Source: Lentzea tibetensis (GTDB lineage Bacteria; Actinomycetota; Actinomycetes; Mycobacteriales; Pseudonocardiaceae). From it: DNA of 64,000 nt. The position numbers were made by a program, and so were the translations under genes. The stretch's first letter is position 1; every line of letters starts with the position of its first letter. Shown here piece after piece: positions 12,141 through 24,244 of this stretch. Where the stretch lies: positions 49,601-113,600 of the forward strand of contig NZ_VOBR01000032.1 in assembly GCF_007845675.1 (NCBI RefSeq). The letters are read 5' to 3'. The notes beneath the pieces are model-generated. The model worked only from the letters and a program-made list of their open reading frames with translations, was not told the origin of the DNA and made no database searches.

Positions 12141-12142
12141 TT

Positions 12143-12829
12143 CTATTCACCTTCTAAGCTGACAGCTAGGATTTCACCCTTCGGAATGTGCAGCGCAAAC
12201 TTCTCGGCTGCGCACCCAGACTGGGTCAACTCGATCTCCACAAATTGAGTGACGAGAGATTCCTTGTTGATGTCGCCCACCAGTCTCTCGGTCAACAACG
12301 GACACAGCTTTTGCAACTCCACTACGTACTTCGCACTGACGAGCACATCACCGCGACCAGTCCGGCCAGATGAGCTAAATAGAAACAGCGCGAAGGTAAG
12401 CATCGTCAGTAAGACGGCGCCTACAACTGCAATATTCGCCCACTTCTGCCGGCTATCGATCTGCTCAGCCTCGTTTTGCGCCTTCTTGAGGACCAGATTA
12501 ATTAGGTCGAGACGGTTCTTTACATGGCTGGTATCTGTCCAGGCGCGCACTGGGACCGCTACCGCTCTCAAGTAGAGGATGCCCGCGCATAGCCACAACA
12601 CAACCGCAGCGAGACCTGCTACACGGATAAGTGGCGGCCTTTCCGCCAATGCGGTGAAGGTGAACGCTGCCACAAGGCCACCCGAAAAAACTGTGATGGT
12701 CGACTGCGCAGCCTGCGCTCGCACGCGAGCAGCACTACTCGAGCGCACACGATCGGAGTAATACGCCTCACTAGCAGGTCCGATCACCGCATCGATGAGG
12801 AGTTCTTGTTCAGAGTTCTCCGACGTCAC
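12143..12829 (-). CDS. Membrane protein, probable partner of the STAND NTPase
   Basis: 228 residues with a cytosolic N-terminus (AYYSDRVRSSSAARVRAQAAQ), two close membrane helices (about 45-98), a Lys/Glu-rich linker, a third helix (KWANIAVVGAVLLTMLTFALFLF, about 130-155) and a soluble C-terminal domain of about 70 residues. I do not recognise the family; the layout recalls SLATT-like proteins that sit beside sensor NTPases. The GTG at 12829 has GAAGGTGG 7 nt upstream; the frame stays open to 12913. It is the first gene of a tight two-gene unit with the NTPase and shares its AT-rich composition. Confidence 0.75.
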   Translation of the reverse strand: MTSENSEQELLIDAVIGPASEAYYSDRVRSSSAARVRAQAAQSTITVFSGGLVAAFTFTALAERPPLIRVAGLAAVVLWLCAGILYLRAVAVPVRAWTDTSHVKNRLDLINLVLKKAQNEAEQIDSRQKWANIAVVGAVLLTMLTFALFLFSSSGRTGRGDVLVSAKYVVELQKLCPLLTERLVGDINKESLVTQFVEIELTQSGCAAEKFALHIPKGEILAVSLEGE

Positions 12830-13231
12830 CCGAACACCACCTTCGAACCAAGGTCTACCCAGATCAACCAACCAGGCGAATCTGAAGCGGTGGCGTTCCG
12901 GGAGCTGGCGCACGCTAAATCGACCGCGAAGGCATATGCGTTACACGGTTATGAATTCGAGACCATCTTGAGGAGAGTTCGGCACGGTTTCACATCGCCG
13001 CCCAAGCTAGGTTTGACGCAGGGTGGGCAATCGGTCACGCACTGGGTATCACATGAAGACCTGACTGTATTCAAGCGACTCTGTACGCAACCGCCCATGA
13101 ACCACTCTCCCGCATTTGCTGATCCACACCGAGGCCTCAAGGTCAAAACCGTCGACCCACTGACAATCGAGCTCGCACAGGCCAGCTGCAGGACTTGACC
13201 TCCAGCGCGGTGGAGACCGCACGATCGGGTC
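12830..13231. other. Island flank without a convincing gene
   Basis: About 400 bp of composition between the island and normal chromosome. Open frames exist on both strands (12806-13198 plus, 12949-13398 minus) but neither has a coherent fold pattern, SD or recognisable motif. It probably holds the promoter of the membrane-protein/NTPase pair. I see no tRNA, att-like duplication or integrase. Confidence 0.5.
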
Positions 13232-13558
13232 ATGTCGACGAACCTGGTGTTACGCGCGGACCAACAGTCGCTCTGGCTGTGCTTCGAGCCGTGGGCGACG
13301 GAGTACACCGCCCTGCCCGGCACAACGATCGTCATCCGCTTCCACAACGAGACACCGGTCGAGGTGGCCCACCACCGCGACGGGATGACGTTCTTCACCC
13401 TCGGCCGGCACCCGGACCTCTACGCCGAGGACGGCACACCGGTGGAGATCTACAGCGAGTACCTGCCCGAGACGCCGAAAGGGGTCCCGATCAGCGGGTT
13501 CCGGTTCATCATGGAGGCGGTCCCGCCCGTCAGGAGCGAGCCGGACCGCCTGAACTAG
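13232..13558 (+). CDS. Small conserved protein of unknown function (108 aa)
   Basis: I do not recognise this family. The protein is acidic and compact with beta-rich stretches (LWLCFEPWATEYTALPGTTIVIRFHNE, then VEIYSEYLP) and no signal peptide or membrane segment. The codon pattern is GC-rich and matches the core chromosome, so it marks the right-hand return from the island. It converges 3 bp from the RCC1 gene. The ATG at 13232 gives the only well-formed start. Confidence 0.65.
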   Translation: MSTNLVLRADQQSLWLCFEPWATEYTALPGTTIVIRFHNETPVEVAHHRDGMTFFTLGRHPDLYAEDGTPVEIYSEYLPETPKGVPISGFRFIMEAVPPVRSEPDRLN

Positions 13559-14473
13559 CTACTTGAGAACGGCGTTGAAGTACCCGCCCGCGGAAATGGC
13601 CGTCACGCCGGACTTCGCGGTGACCGGTACGTCGCTCTGCCCGGAGTGGTTGTGCCACCAGGCGATGACCTCGCCGTTGTCCTTGAGCGCCAGGCTGTGT
13701 TGCGAGCCCGCGCTCACCGCGACCACGTGGTCGTCGACCTCGATGGGCATGTCGAGCTGGTGGTAGGCGTTGTTGCCCCAGCCGATGACCCGCCCGTTCT
13801 TGACGGCGACCGTGAACGACGCGCCCGCCGACACGGACGTGACGCCGGACTTCGCTTCCTCCGGGACGTCGCACTCACCGAAGTTGTTCGGCCCCCAGCA
13901 CAGCACCTCGCCGTCCTTCAGCGCCACGCTGAAGTACATGCCGGCGGAGATCGCGTCCACACCCGACTGCGCCTCGAGCGGAACCTTGAGCTCGCCGTGG
14001 TTCCCCATGCCCCACGCGATGACCTTGCCGTCGGTGTCGAGCGCGAGGTTGTGCAGGTAGCCCGCGGCGACGTGGGTGATGCCGGACTGCGTCTCGGGCG
14101 GCGGCGCCAGCACCTGGCCGGGCCCGGTGTACCGGCCCCACGACCAGACCTTGCCGTTCTTGATCGCGAGGCTCTGGTGGTTGCCCGCGGCGACCTCGGT
14201 GACGCCGCCGCGGCGCAGGTCGATCGGCACGAACGCCTTGTCCTCGGACGAGTCGCCCCAGTGGATCGGCACGCCGTTCTTGAGCGCCAGACCGTGTGCG
14301 AGGCCCGCGGAGACCATGGTGACGCCGTCCGCCGTGGTGGCGGGCGGCGTGGACTGACCGTAGTAGTTGCTGCCCCACGCGACGACCTGTCCGGTCGCCG
14401 GGGCAGCGGACGCTCCTGTAGCTGTCGAGGCCGCAGTCGCGATCAGAGCGATGCTCAATGCCAGTAATCGCAT
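13559..14473 (-). CDS. Secreted RCC1-repeat beta-propeller protein
   Basis: 304 residues with a Sec signal peptide (MRLLALSIALIATAASTATGASA, cleavage near 23). The rest is six or seven RCC1 repeats: VVAWGSNYYGQSTPP, VIAWGMGNHGELKVP, VIGWGNNAYHQLDMP, each followed by GVTxVSAGxxHSLALK. Eukaryotic RCC1 is a nucleotide exchange factor, but secreted bacterial repeats of this kind are binding scaffolds of unknown target. No extra domain is present. Confidence 0.88.
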   Translation of the reverse strand: MRLLALSIALIATAASTATGASAAPATGQVVAWGSNYYGQSTPPATTADGVTMVSAGLAHGLALKNGVPIHWGDSSEDKAFVPIDLRRGGVTEVAAGNHQSLAIKNGKVWSWGRYTGPGQVLAPPPETQSGITHVAAGYLHNLALDTDGKVIAWGMGNHGELKVPLEAQSGVDAISAGMYFSVALKDGEVLCWGPNNFGECDVPEEAKSGVTSVSAGASFTVAVKNGRVIGWGNNAYHQLDMPIEVDDHVVAVSAGSQHSLALKDNGEVIAWWHNHSGQSDVPVTAKSGVTAISAGGYFNAVLK

Positions 14474-14524
14474 TCGGGCGATCTTGGCGGTGCCGCGCGG
14501 ATCCTGTCAAAGATTTTCCAGGAT

Positions 14525-15121
14525 TCAACCTTTATTGGTAGTTGCTACCACGTCCAGCAGGTCGAGGTACCCGGTGGTGGTGCGCCAGAGCGCGTCGGAG
14601 TACGGGGTGAGCTTGCCGGGGCTCCAGCGGTGGTCGGTGTAGGCCTGGTTCTCCCGGCGCAGCGCGGCGAGGCTCACCGCGAACTCGTCCTCGACGCGCT
14701 TGTGCAGCTCCTCGGGTGACGGCGCGGCCTGGCGGACCAGTTCACCCGCGCCGTCGGACAGCGCGACCAGCGCTTCCTCGGCGATGCCGTCGGCCGCGCT
14801 CCAGACCAGCGCGGGGCGTTCGATGCGGTGGTTCCACACCGGTGCGCCCGCCGACCGCCAGAACGGCGTGATCGGGTTGCGCGACAAGCGGGTGGCGTTC
14901 GCCCAGTGCTCCGCGCCGACGGGCTCGGTGAGCCACGGCACCTCGTCGACCGGCAGGTCGGTCACCAGCGCGACCTCGATGCCGTCGAGGTCGCGCGGAA
15001 CGTCGAGCAGGTCGCCGACGGCCCACAGTTCGACCACCTGGAAGCGGAAGAACGAACCGTCCAGCCCGGCGCACTTCTCCGTGAGCTCCGTCAGGTGGTG
15101 CACCGCGCGTGTCCATTTCAC
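14525..15121 (-). CDS. Conserved actinobacterial protein of unknown function (198 aa)
   Basis: No catalytic motif is evident. Stretches that look strongly conserved are ELWAVGDLLDVPRDLDGIEVALV, VDEVPWLTEPVGAEHWANATRL and PVWNHRIERPALVW, followed by a C-terminal helical hairpin. I believe it belongs to an actinobacterial DUF family (DUF7711 in my memory, unverified). The GTG at 15121 begins MKWTRAVHHLTEL. It is soluble, with no signal peptide. Confidence 0.72.
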   Translation of the reverse strand: MKWTRAVHHLTELTEKCAGLDGSFFRFQVVELWAVGDLLDVPRDLDGIEVALVTDLPVDEVPWLTEPVGAEHWANATRLSRNPITPFWRSAGAPVWNHRIERPALVWSAADGIAEEALVALSDGAGELVRQAAPSPEELHKRVEDEFAVSLAALRRENQAYTDHRWSPGKLTPYSDALWRTTTGYLDLLDVVATTNKG

Positions 15122-15158
15122 GTGCCCATTCTGGGACCGCGAGCAGCCACGACGTTCG

Positions 15159-15521
15159 TCAGGGGTCGACCCTGGCGCGGCACAGGCAGAACTCGTTGCC
15201 CTCCGGATCCGCGAGCACGTGCCAGCTGACGTCGCCCTGGCCGACGTCGACGGGCACGGCGCCGAGCGCCCGCAACCGCGTCAGCTCGGCTTCCTGGTCG
15301 CGGTCGGTGGGGTTGATGTCCAGGTGCAGCCGGTTCTTCACCACCTTCCCGGCGTCCGGCACGACCCGAAAGTCGATCTCGAACGGGCCTGCCGACGGCC
15401 CGATGGTGACCCCGTAACCACCGCGTTTGGTGATCGGCCAGCCGAGCACCTGGGCCCAGAACGCCGCCAGCAACTCCGGGTCGGCGCAGTCGATGGGAAG
15501 CGAGACGATGCGACTTGCCAT
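15159..15521 (-). CDS. VOC (glyoxalase-like) family protein
   Basis: 120-residue single-module vicinal-oxygen-chelate protein. It shows the Glyoxalase_6 pattern: IDCADPELLAAFWAQVLGWPI, LHLDINPTDRD with a metal-type His, and the closing WHVLADPEGNEFCLC with Glu. Such proteins dimerise to form metal sites and range from lyases to resistance binders; the role is undetermined. It diverges from the Lrp gene with 88 bp between. Confidence 0.85.
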   Translation of the reverse strand: MASRIVSLPIDCADPELLAAFWAQVLGWPITKRGGYGVTIGPSAGPFEIDFRVVPDAGKVVKNRLHLDINPTDRDQEAELTRLRALGAVPVDVGQGDVSWHVLADPEGNEFCLCRARVDP

Positions 15522-15609
15522 GCGAGTTTCCTCTCTCCGAATGTTCTGGTGTCATGCTTGTAGGAGCAGAGAGCGAAGTACATGGCCATCTGAAGGTAGG
15601 AGCATCGAG

Positions 15610-16101
15610 TTGCCTGCAGAACAACGACAGAACGGCACTTCCGCCTTCAGCGGTGCGAACGCGCTGCTCGACGAGGTCAACCGGCGGCTGCTCAGCGAGT
15701 TGCACGCCGATCCGCGCATCACGATGTCCGCGCTCGCCCGCCGCGTGGGCATGAGCGCACCGGCGGTCACCGAACGGGTCCAACGGCTCGAACGGGCAGG
15801 CGTCATCACCGGCTACCGGATGGAGGTCGATCCCGTCGCGCTCGGCCTGCCGGTGACCGCGTTCGCCAGGGTCCGCCCGGCCCCCGGACAGCTGCCCAAG
15901 ATCGCGGAGCTCGCCGCGGCACTCCCCCAGGTCAGCGAATGTCACCGCATCACGGGTGAGGACTGCTTCCTGATCAAGGTGCACGCGGCGGCCGTCGACA
16001 AGCTCGAAGAGGTGCTCGACCGGTTCCTCATGTACGGGCAGACCACCACGTCCATCGTGGTCGCCACCCCGGTGCCGCCCCGGCCGCTGCCGGTGGGCTG
16101 A
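15610..16101 (+). CDS. Lrp/AsnC family transcriptional regulator
   Basis: 163 residues with the AsnC HTH at about 20-65 (NRRLLSELHADPRITMSALARRVGMSAPAVTERVQRLERAGVITGY) and a C-terminal RAM effector domain (VTAFARVRP; ECHRITGEDCFLIKVHA). The family binds amino acids and regulates metabolism. I chose the TTG at 15610 because AGGAG sits 7 nt before it, although the frame is open further upstream. The amidase starts 11 bp after the stop, so the two are probably cotranscribed. Confidence 0.88.
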   Translation: MPAEQRQNGTSAFSGANALLDEVNRRLLSELHADPRITMSALARRVGMSAPAVTERVQRLERAGVITGYRMEVDPVALGLPVTAFARVRPAPGQLPKIAELAAALPQVSECHRITGEDCFLIKVHAAAVDKLEEVLDRFLMYGQTTTSIVVATPVPPRPLPVG

Positions 16102-16112
16102 CGGGCACCACC

Positions 16113-17249
16113 TTGCGCATTCGGGCGGGAGTCCGCGATCTGAACGCGGTGGACATCGCCGCGACGGTCAACAGCGGCGCCACGACAGCGGTCGAGGTAA
16201 CGCGAAAAGCGTTGGAGCGCCTGCAGAAGGTCGAACCGGAGCTGCGCGCGTTCCACCACGTCGACCGCGAAAGCGCGCTGCACCAAGCGAATGAGATCGA
16301 CCGCCGGATCGCCCGAGGCGAGCACCTGCCACTGGCCGGAGTGCCGATCGGGGTCAAGCAGGGCGAACGAAAGCTCCAGCGCGAACGACTCGTGCGAGCG
16401 GGATGCGTCCCGCTCGGCACGACAACGGTGCCCGGCCCGTCGACGCCGTGGCAGACCTGGGGACGCAACGACCAGGGCCCCACCCGCAACCCCTGGTGCC
16501 CCGACCGCACACCCGGCGGTTCCTCGGCTGGCTCGGCGGCAGCGGTCGCGGCGGGCGTGGTGCCGCTCGCGACGGGTGTCGACGGCGCGGGATCGCTGCG
16601 CATCCCGGCCGCGTGGTGCGGAGTCCTCGGACTGAAGGTGACCGCTGGCGCACTGCCCGATCGGGCGGAGAACGACCTCGCCGCGGCAGGCCCGCTGGCT
16701 CGGCACCCGGACGACGCGGCCCGCTACCTGGAGGTCGTGCTCGGCCGCGACCTCGGTGAGCCGACGAGCAGCCCCAAGGCCGTCTGGTCCGCGGACCTCG
16801 GCTTCGCGGACACCGACCCGGTACAAGCGGCCACAGCGAGAGCCCGTGCGCGAGCACTGGCGCCAGAAGACACGGATTTCAGCCTGCTCGACCCGGAACC
16901 GGCGTGGTTCGCCGCACGCGCCCACGAGCCGACGACCGTGCGCGACGAGAACAACCGGCGCCTGGCCGAGCTCTTCGCGGACGCGGACCTGCTCCTCACG
17001 CCGACGACGCCCTGCCCGCCGCACGGCCACGAAGGGCCGGGGCAGCGGATGAGCACGAGCCTGACGTGGGCGTTCAACCTCAGCGGCCACCCCGCGATCA
17101 GCATCCCGGCGGGGTTCGACGAGCACGGCTGCCCGGTCGGCCTGCAGGTGGTGGCGAGGCACGGCCGCGAGACCGACCTGCTGGCCGCCGCTCGAGCCGT
17201 TTCGGCTGTTCCACCCCCATGCGACCGAGTACCCGCCATACGGTCGTGA
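16113..17249 (+). CDS. Amidase signature family protein, compact
   Basis: Ser-cisSer-Lys amide hydrolase. K82 lies in GVPIGVKQ, the cis-Ser in GGSSAGS (136-141) and the nucleophile S161 in GVDGAGSLRIP. At 378 residues it is about 80 shorter than usual, with short loops after the Lys and in the middle third. The C-terminal FNLSGHPAISIPAGFDEHGCPVGLQVV is typical. The substrate is unknown; cotranscription with an Lrp regulator suggests an amino-acid amide. The TTG at 16113 is used; a GTG at 16149 is possible. Confidence 0.84.
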   Translation: MRIRAGVRDLNAVDIAATVNSGATTAVEVTRKALERLQKVEPELRAFHHVDRESALHQANEIDRRIARGEHLPLAGVPIGVKQGERKLQRERLVRAGCVPLGTTTVPGPSTPWQTWGRNDQGPTRNPWCPDRTPGGSSAGSAAAVAAGVVPLATGVDGAGSLRIPAAWCGVLGLKVTAGALPDRAENDLAAAGPLARHPDDAARYLEVVLGRDLGEPTSSPKAVWSADLGFADTDPVQAATARARARALAPEDTDFSLLDPEPAWFAARAHEPTTVRDENNRRLAELFADADLLLTPTTPCPPHGHEGPGQRMSTSLTWAFNLSGHPAISIPAGFDEHGCPVGLQVVARHGRETDLLAAARAVSAVPPPCDRVPAIRS

Positions 17250-17354
17250 TCGCCTTCAACATGCACGTGGTCGCCGCCGCCGGGGTGATGTCGAGATCCG
17301 GTGGCCGGCTTCTACGTACCGGTGCAGAGTGAACCGAGCCGTGGAGGACCAGCC

Positions 17355-17750
17355 ATGACGTACACCGCCGACCCGCGCGTAGACGCCTACATCGACGCGC
17401 TCCCGCAGTGGCAGCAGGCCATCTGCCGGGAGGTCCGCGACCTGGTCCACGCCGCAGACCCCGAGGTCGAGGAGACCATCAAGTTCACGAACCGCCCGTA
17501 CTTCGTGCTCCAGGGCAACATCTGCGCCCTGCTCGCGGCGAAGACCCACGTCAACGTGTTCCTGTACGACGGCGCGATCATCCCCGACCCCGAGGGCATC
17601 ATCACCGCGGGCCACGACAACAAGACGGCGCGCACGGTGGCGTTCAGGCAGGGCGAGACGATCAACGCCGGCGCCCTCCAGGCCATGTTCCAGCACATCA
17701 TCGCGAACAACCGCGCGGGCGGCTGGCGCAAGCTCAAGGAGAAGAGCTAG
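17355..17750 (+). CDS. DUF1801 (YdhG-like) protein
   Basis: 131-residue small domain with the family pattern VDAYIDALPQWQQAICREVRDLVHAADPEVEETIKFTNRPYF, then ICALLAAKTHVNVFLYDGA. Function is unknown; relatives have a YdhG-like alpha/beta fold. GGAGG lies 7 nt before the ATG. It converges with metH over a 25-bp gap. Confidence 0.86.
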   Translation: MTYTADPRVDAYIDALPQWQQAICREVRDLVHAADPEVEETIKFTNRPYFVLQGNICALLAAKTHVNVFLYDGAIIPDPEGIITAGHDNKTARTVAFRQGETINAGALQAMFQHIIANNRAGGWRKLKEKS

Positions 17751-17775
17751 CCACGGTCTGGAGGGCCCGCCGCGA

Positions 17776-21321
<3,546 letters not shown>

Positions 21322-21420
21322 CCGTCACCTCCCGTTGTGGGAGGCGCCCTTGCAGCTGGAAAGACCCAGGTCGAGCGTGGCGGACCACCCGGTCCGTTGC
21401 AGCGCCTCTCGACCTCGGCC
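21322..21420 (-). promoter_or_regulatory. S-adenosylhomocysteine (SAH) riboswitch controlling metH translation
   Basis: The metH leader on the minus strand carries the SAH-riboswitch layout. P1 pairs GGTCGAG (21414-21408) with CTCGACC downstream. Between them are the conserved-type AGGCGCTGCAACGG and an inner hairpin from GGACC/GGTCC. The pseudoknot pairs GAGGCGC (21408-21402) with GCGCCTC (21347-21341). The latter overlaps CCTCCC, which can instead pair with the ribosome binding site GGGAGG (21333-21328) across ACAAC. Ligand binding should free the SD, turning metH on when SAH accumulates. Consensus match is from memory. Confidence 0.75.
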
Positions 21421-21434
21421 GCCCAGTTTACCGG

Positions 21435-24233
21435 TCATCTCCCTAGCTGGACAGGGTTCCCACTGCTTGGGAGCTCCTGAGCCAGTTGCACCGCAGCCTT
21501 GACGGGATCATGTCCGAACCTGCTGGCGAACGCGTCGTGCACCAGCCAACCCGCTCCGCGCAACGCCCGCCACCTGGCCAGATGCGCACGCGAGCCGTCC
21601 ACGTGCGGCCTGGTCTCCAGCGCGACGGCCGCCTCGCGCTCGCCCACGACCAGGTCGACGCGCCACTGCCCGACCGGGTAACCCGTCCGCACGGTGAGGC
21701 CCGCGGTGGTCAGTTCGGCGGCAAGCCGTGTGGTCCACTCGTCCGACGGTTCGGTGCCCGCGGTCTCGGTCGGTGGGACGGCCGCGTGCCGCAGGTACTC
21801 ACCCACCAGCCCAGGCGGCTCCGTCGCCGAGGTGATCACGTGCACCAGCCTGCGGGCGCGCGTGGTGAGCACGGCCAGCAGGTTGCGGTCGTTGGCGAAG
21901 CGCCACACGTTCGGCCGGTCCGCGTCGGCCAGCGCGAGGCTGATCACGACCTCGTCGAACTCCGAGCCCTGCACGCCGTGCACGGTGCCGACGCGCACGC
22001 CACCGGTCGTGATCTCGTCGAGGCTGAGCTGGTCGAGCAGCGCCTCCTCCAGCGCGTCGGCCTGCGCGCGGAACGGCGTGACCACGCCGATCGAGCGCAC
22101 GCCGCTGGAGATGCGCTTCTTCAGGTGGGCGAGCACGGCATCGACCTCGACCGCGTTGACGCCCTTCTTGTCGCGGCTGCCCTCGACGCGCTCGGTGTCG
22201 ATGCAGTCGACGTCCGCGATCGACGGGTGCGTGGTGAGCAGCGCGATCCTGCCCTCGTAGAACCGGGTCGCGGCGAAGCCGATCAGGTGCGGCGCGCAGC
22301 GGTGGTGCTCGGTCAGCCAGTGCACGCCCGCGGTCGTCGCCGCGGCGTCGAAGAGGCTCACCTTCGGCACGTCCAGGCGGTCGGAAAGCGCTTGCGTGCC
22401 TTCGGCTTTCAGCGCGTCGCGCACGGCGTCGTCGCTGACGAACGACACGTGCCGCAGCTGCCGCGGGTCACCACCGATCACGGCGCGTTTGCCGCGCAGC
22501 AGCGCGGGCGCGGCCAGCGGCTGGTCGACGTGGCTCGCCTCGTCGATGATCACGAGGTCGAACATGCCGGGCACCGGGGGCAGGATGTCCTCGACGTCCG
22601 CCAGCGTGCCCACCCACAGCGGCAGCGCCTCCAGCAGGTCCTCGGGTTTGATGTCCGCGAGCGCGCGGCGGCGGGCGGCGCGGCCGGACCGCAGCGCCGT
22701 CGCGAGTGCCGCGACCGCCCGGCGCGGACCCGCACCACGCCTGCTCACCGCGAGCGTCCTCAGCCACGCGGCCGTCTCCCGGTGGCTGCCGGCGTCCTCC
22801 TCGGCCAGCAGGTCTCTGAGCTCCGTGAGCTTCGTCCCGTCGTTGGCCGCGATCCGGACGTGCGCGGCGGACTGCTCAGCCGCCTTGATCGCGGCTTCGA
22901 GGTCCTCGCGGCTGACGTCCTTGCCCGCGTCGGTGAGTGAGCGCGCTCGGGAGAGCGCCCAGCGGGTCCGCAGGTTCGCGAGCAGGCCGGTGCGCGTGCA
23001 CAGCAGCTCGTGCAGCCGCTCGAAGTCCGTGTCGGCGCCGAACGCACCCGGCGCCACCTCGCGGTGCGCGGGCATCAGCGTCTGCTGCTTGCGCGCCTGT
23101 TCGGCGAGCTCCTCGTCGCGCAGTGCCTTCCCCGCGGCGCGTTCGACCCTGGTGACCGCGGCGTTCGCCGCCGTCCGCACGCGGTCGAGCTCGTCCAGCT
23201 CGCCGCGCTTGGTCGTCGCGCTGAGCCCGTCGCTGAGCTCCCGCGCCATCTCCTGCCGCAGCTCGGAGTCACCGAACAGGATCGGCACCGGTCCGCCCGC
23301 CTTGCGCAGCGCGGCGCCGAGCACGTCCGCCGCGTTGCGGGTGCGGCTCGCCAGCAGCACCGAACGTCCGGCGGCGACGGCGTCCAGCGCGAGCGCGGCG
23401 AGGGTGTGCGTCTTGCCGCTGCCGGGAGGCCCACCGACCACGGTGATCTTCGCCGCGCGCGCCGTCCGCACCGCGGCCTGCTGGCTGGGGCTCAGCGGCA
23501 GCGCCGCGTTGAGCTCGGCGTCGTCCTCCTCGACGGGCTCCAGCGTGTCGTACAGCGCTCCCAGCGCGGTCTTGTCGATGTGCTGCTTCGTCGCCCAGGT
23601 GTACAGGGCTGCTCCGTGCTCCGTGCTGACCACGGGCTCACCCGCGTGCACGCCGCAGCCCATCACGGCGACCAGCCGGTCACCGAAGATCAGGCTCCTC
23701 GGGTCCATCTCCTCCACGACGGGCACGTCCCCGAACCCGGAGGCGTGCAGCACCCTGCTGACCCACTCGCGGGTGGACGACAGCGATGCCTCCAGCTCGG
23801 CGGACTTCGCCCAGTCCTCCAGCAGCGGGAACATCGCGACGTCACCGGCGACGTGGTAGGCGTAGCTCCGCCCGCCCGCGTGGTGCAGCCGGATCGGCCG
23901 CGAGACCAGCGGCAGGCACACCCGCCGCCGCTGCCCGCCGATCTGCGCAGGCCCGGCGAGGAACGCGAAACCCAGCCGCAGCAACCGGTCTTCCTGGTGC
24001 AGCGCGTCGAAGCTCGCCAGCCGGTCGACGGCGTCCCGCTGGCCGGGCCGCGCCGTCCACGGCACGGGCGTCCACCGCGGCAGCTCCTGCGACAGCGTCA
24101 ACGCGCGCCACGACGGCTCGTGTTCGCCGAGCCACACGAGCCCCGCGGTCTTGGTGAGGTCGAGCTGGACGCGCTGCGGTTGCTCGGACGCGCTCAGGCG
24201 CGCCAGCGTCCGCAGAACCCCGGAAACTGTCAC
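21435..24233 (-). CDS. Superfamily 1 (Upf1-like) helicase with a C-terminal nuclease-like domain
   Basis: 932-residue ATP-dependent helicase. Walker A GGPPGSGKTHT is at about 267-277, Walker B DLVIIDEASHVDQ near 565, then GDPRQLRH and EHHRCAPHLIG. Motifs V-VI follow as VGTVHGVQGSEFDEVVIS and LAVLTTRARRL. A coiled helical insertion separates motifs Ia and II. The last about 90 residues (GYPVGQWRVDLVVGEREAAVALE) resemble a PD-(D/E)xK or DUF559-like endonuclease, with the usual ExK altered to ETR. It starts 11 bp after the upstream PEP-utilising enzyme. A role in DNA repair, RNA processing or defence is open. Confidence 0.85.
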   Translation of the reverse strand: MTVSGVLRTLARLSASEQPQRVQLDLTKTAGLVWLGEHEPSWRALTLSQELPRWTPVPWTARPGQRDAVDRLASFDALHQEDRLLRLGFAFLAGPAQIGGQRRRVCLPLVSRPIRLHHAGGRSYAYHVAGDVAMFPLLEDWAKSAELEASLSSTREWVSRVLHASGFGDVPVVEEMDPRSLIFGDRLVAVMGCGVHAGEPVVSTEHGAALYTWATKQHIDKTALGALYDTLEPVEEDDAELNAALPLSPSQQAAVRTARAAKITVVGGPPGSGKTHTLAALALDAVAAGRSVLLASRTRNAADVLGAALRKAGGPVPILFGDSELRQEMARELSDGLSATTKRGELDELDRVRTAANAAVTRVERAAGKALRDEELAEQARKQQTLMPAHREVAPGAFGADTDFERLHELLCTRTGLLANLRTRWALSRARSLTDAGKDVSREDLEAAIKAAEQSAAHVRIAANDGTKLTELRDLLAEEDAGSHRETAAWLRTLAVSRRGAGPRRAVAALATALRSGRAARRRALADIKPEDLLEALPLWVGTLADVEDILPPVPGMFDLVIIDEASHVDQPLAAPALLRGKRAVIGGDPRQLRHVSFVSDDAVRDALKAEGTQALSDRLDVPKVSLFDAAATTAGVHWLTEHHRCAPHLIGFAATRFYEGRIALLTTHPSIADVDCIDTERVEGSRDKKGVNAVEVDAVLAHLKKRISSGVRSIGVVTPFRAQADALEEALLDQLSLDEITTGGVRVGTVHGVQGSEFDEVVISLALADADRPNVWRFANDRNLLAVLTTRARRLVHVITSATEPPGLVGEYLRHAAVPPTETAGTEPSDEWTTRLAAELTTAGLTVRTGYPVGQWRVDLVVGEREAAVALETRPHVDGSRAHLARWRALRGAGWLVHDAFASRFGHDPVKAAVQLAQELPSSGNPVQLGR

Positions 24234-24244
24234 GGCAGTGGATC

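Noticed and set aside
12806-13198. 130-aa plus-strand frame and 149-aa minus-strand frame in the island flank
   Set aside because: Both lack SD, domain pattern and codon bias; they overlap real genes at their ends.
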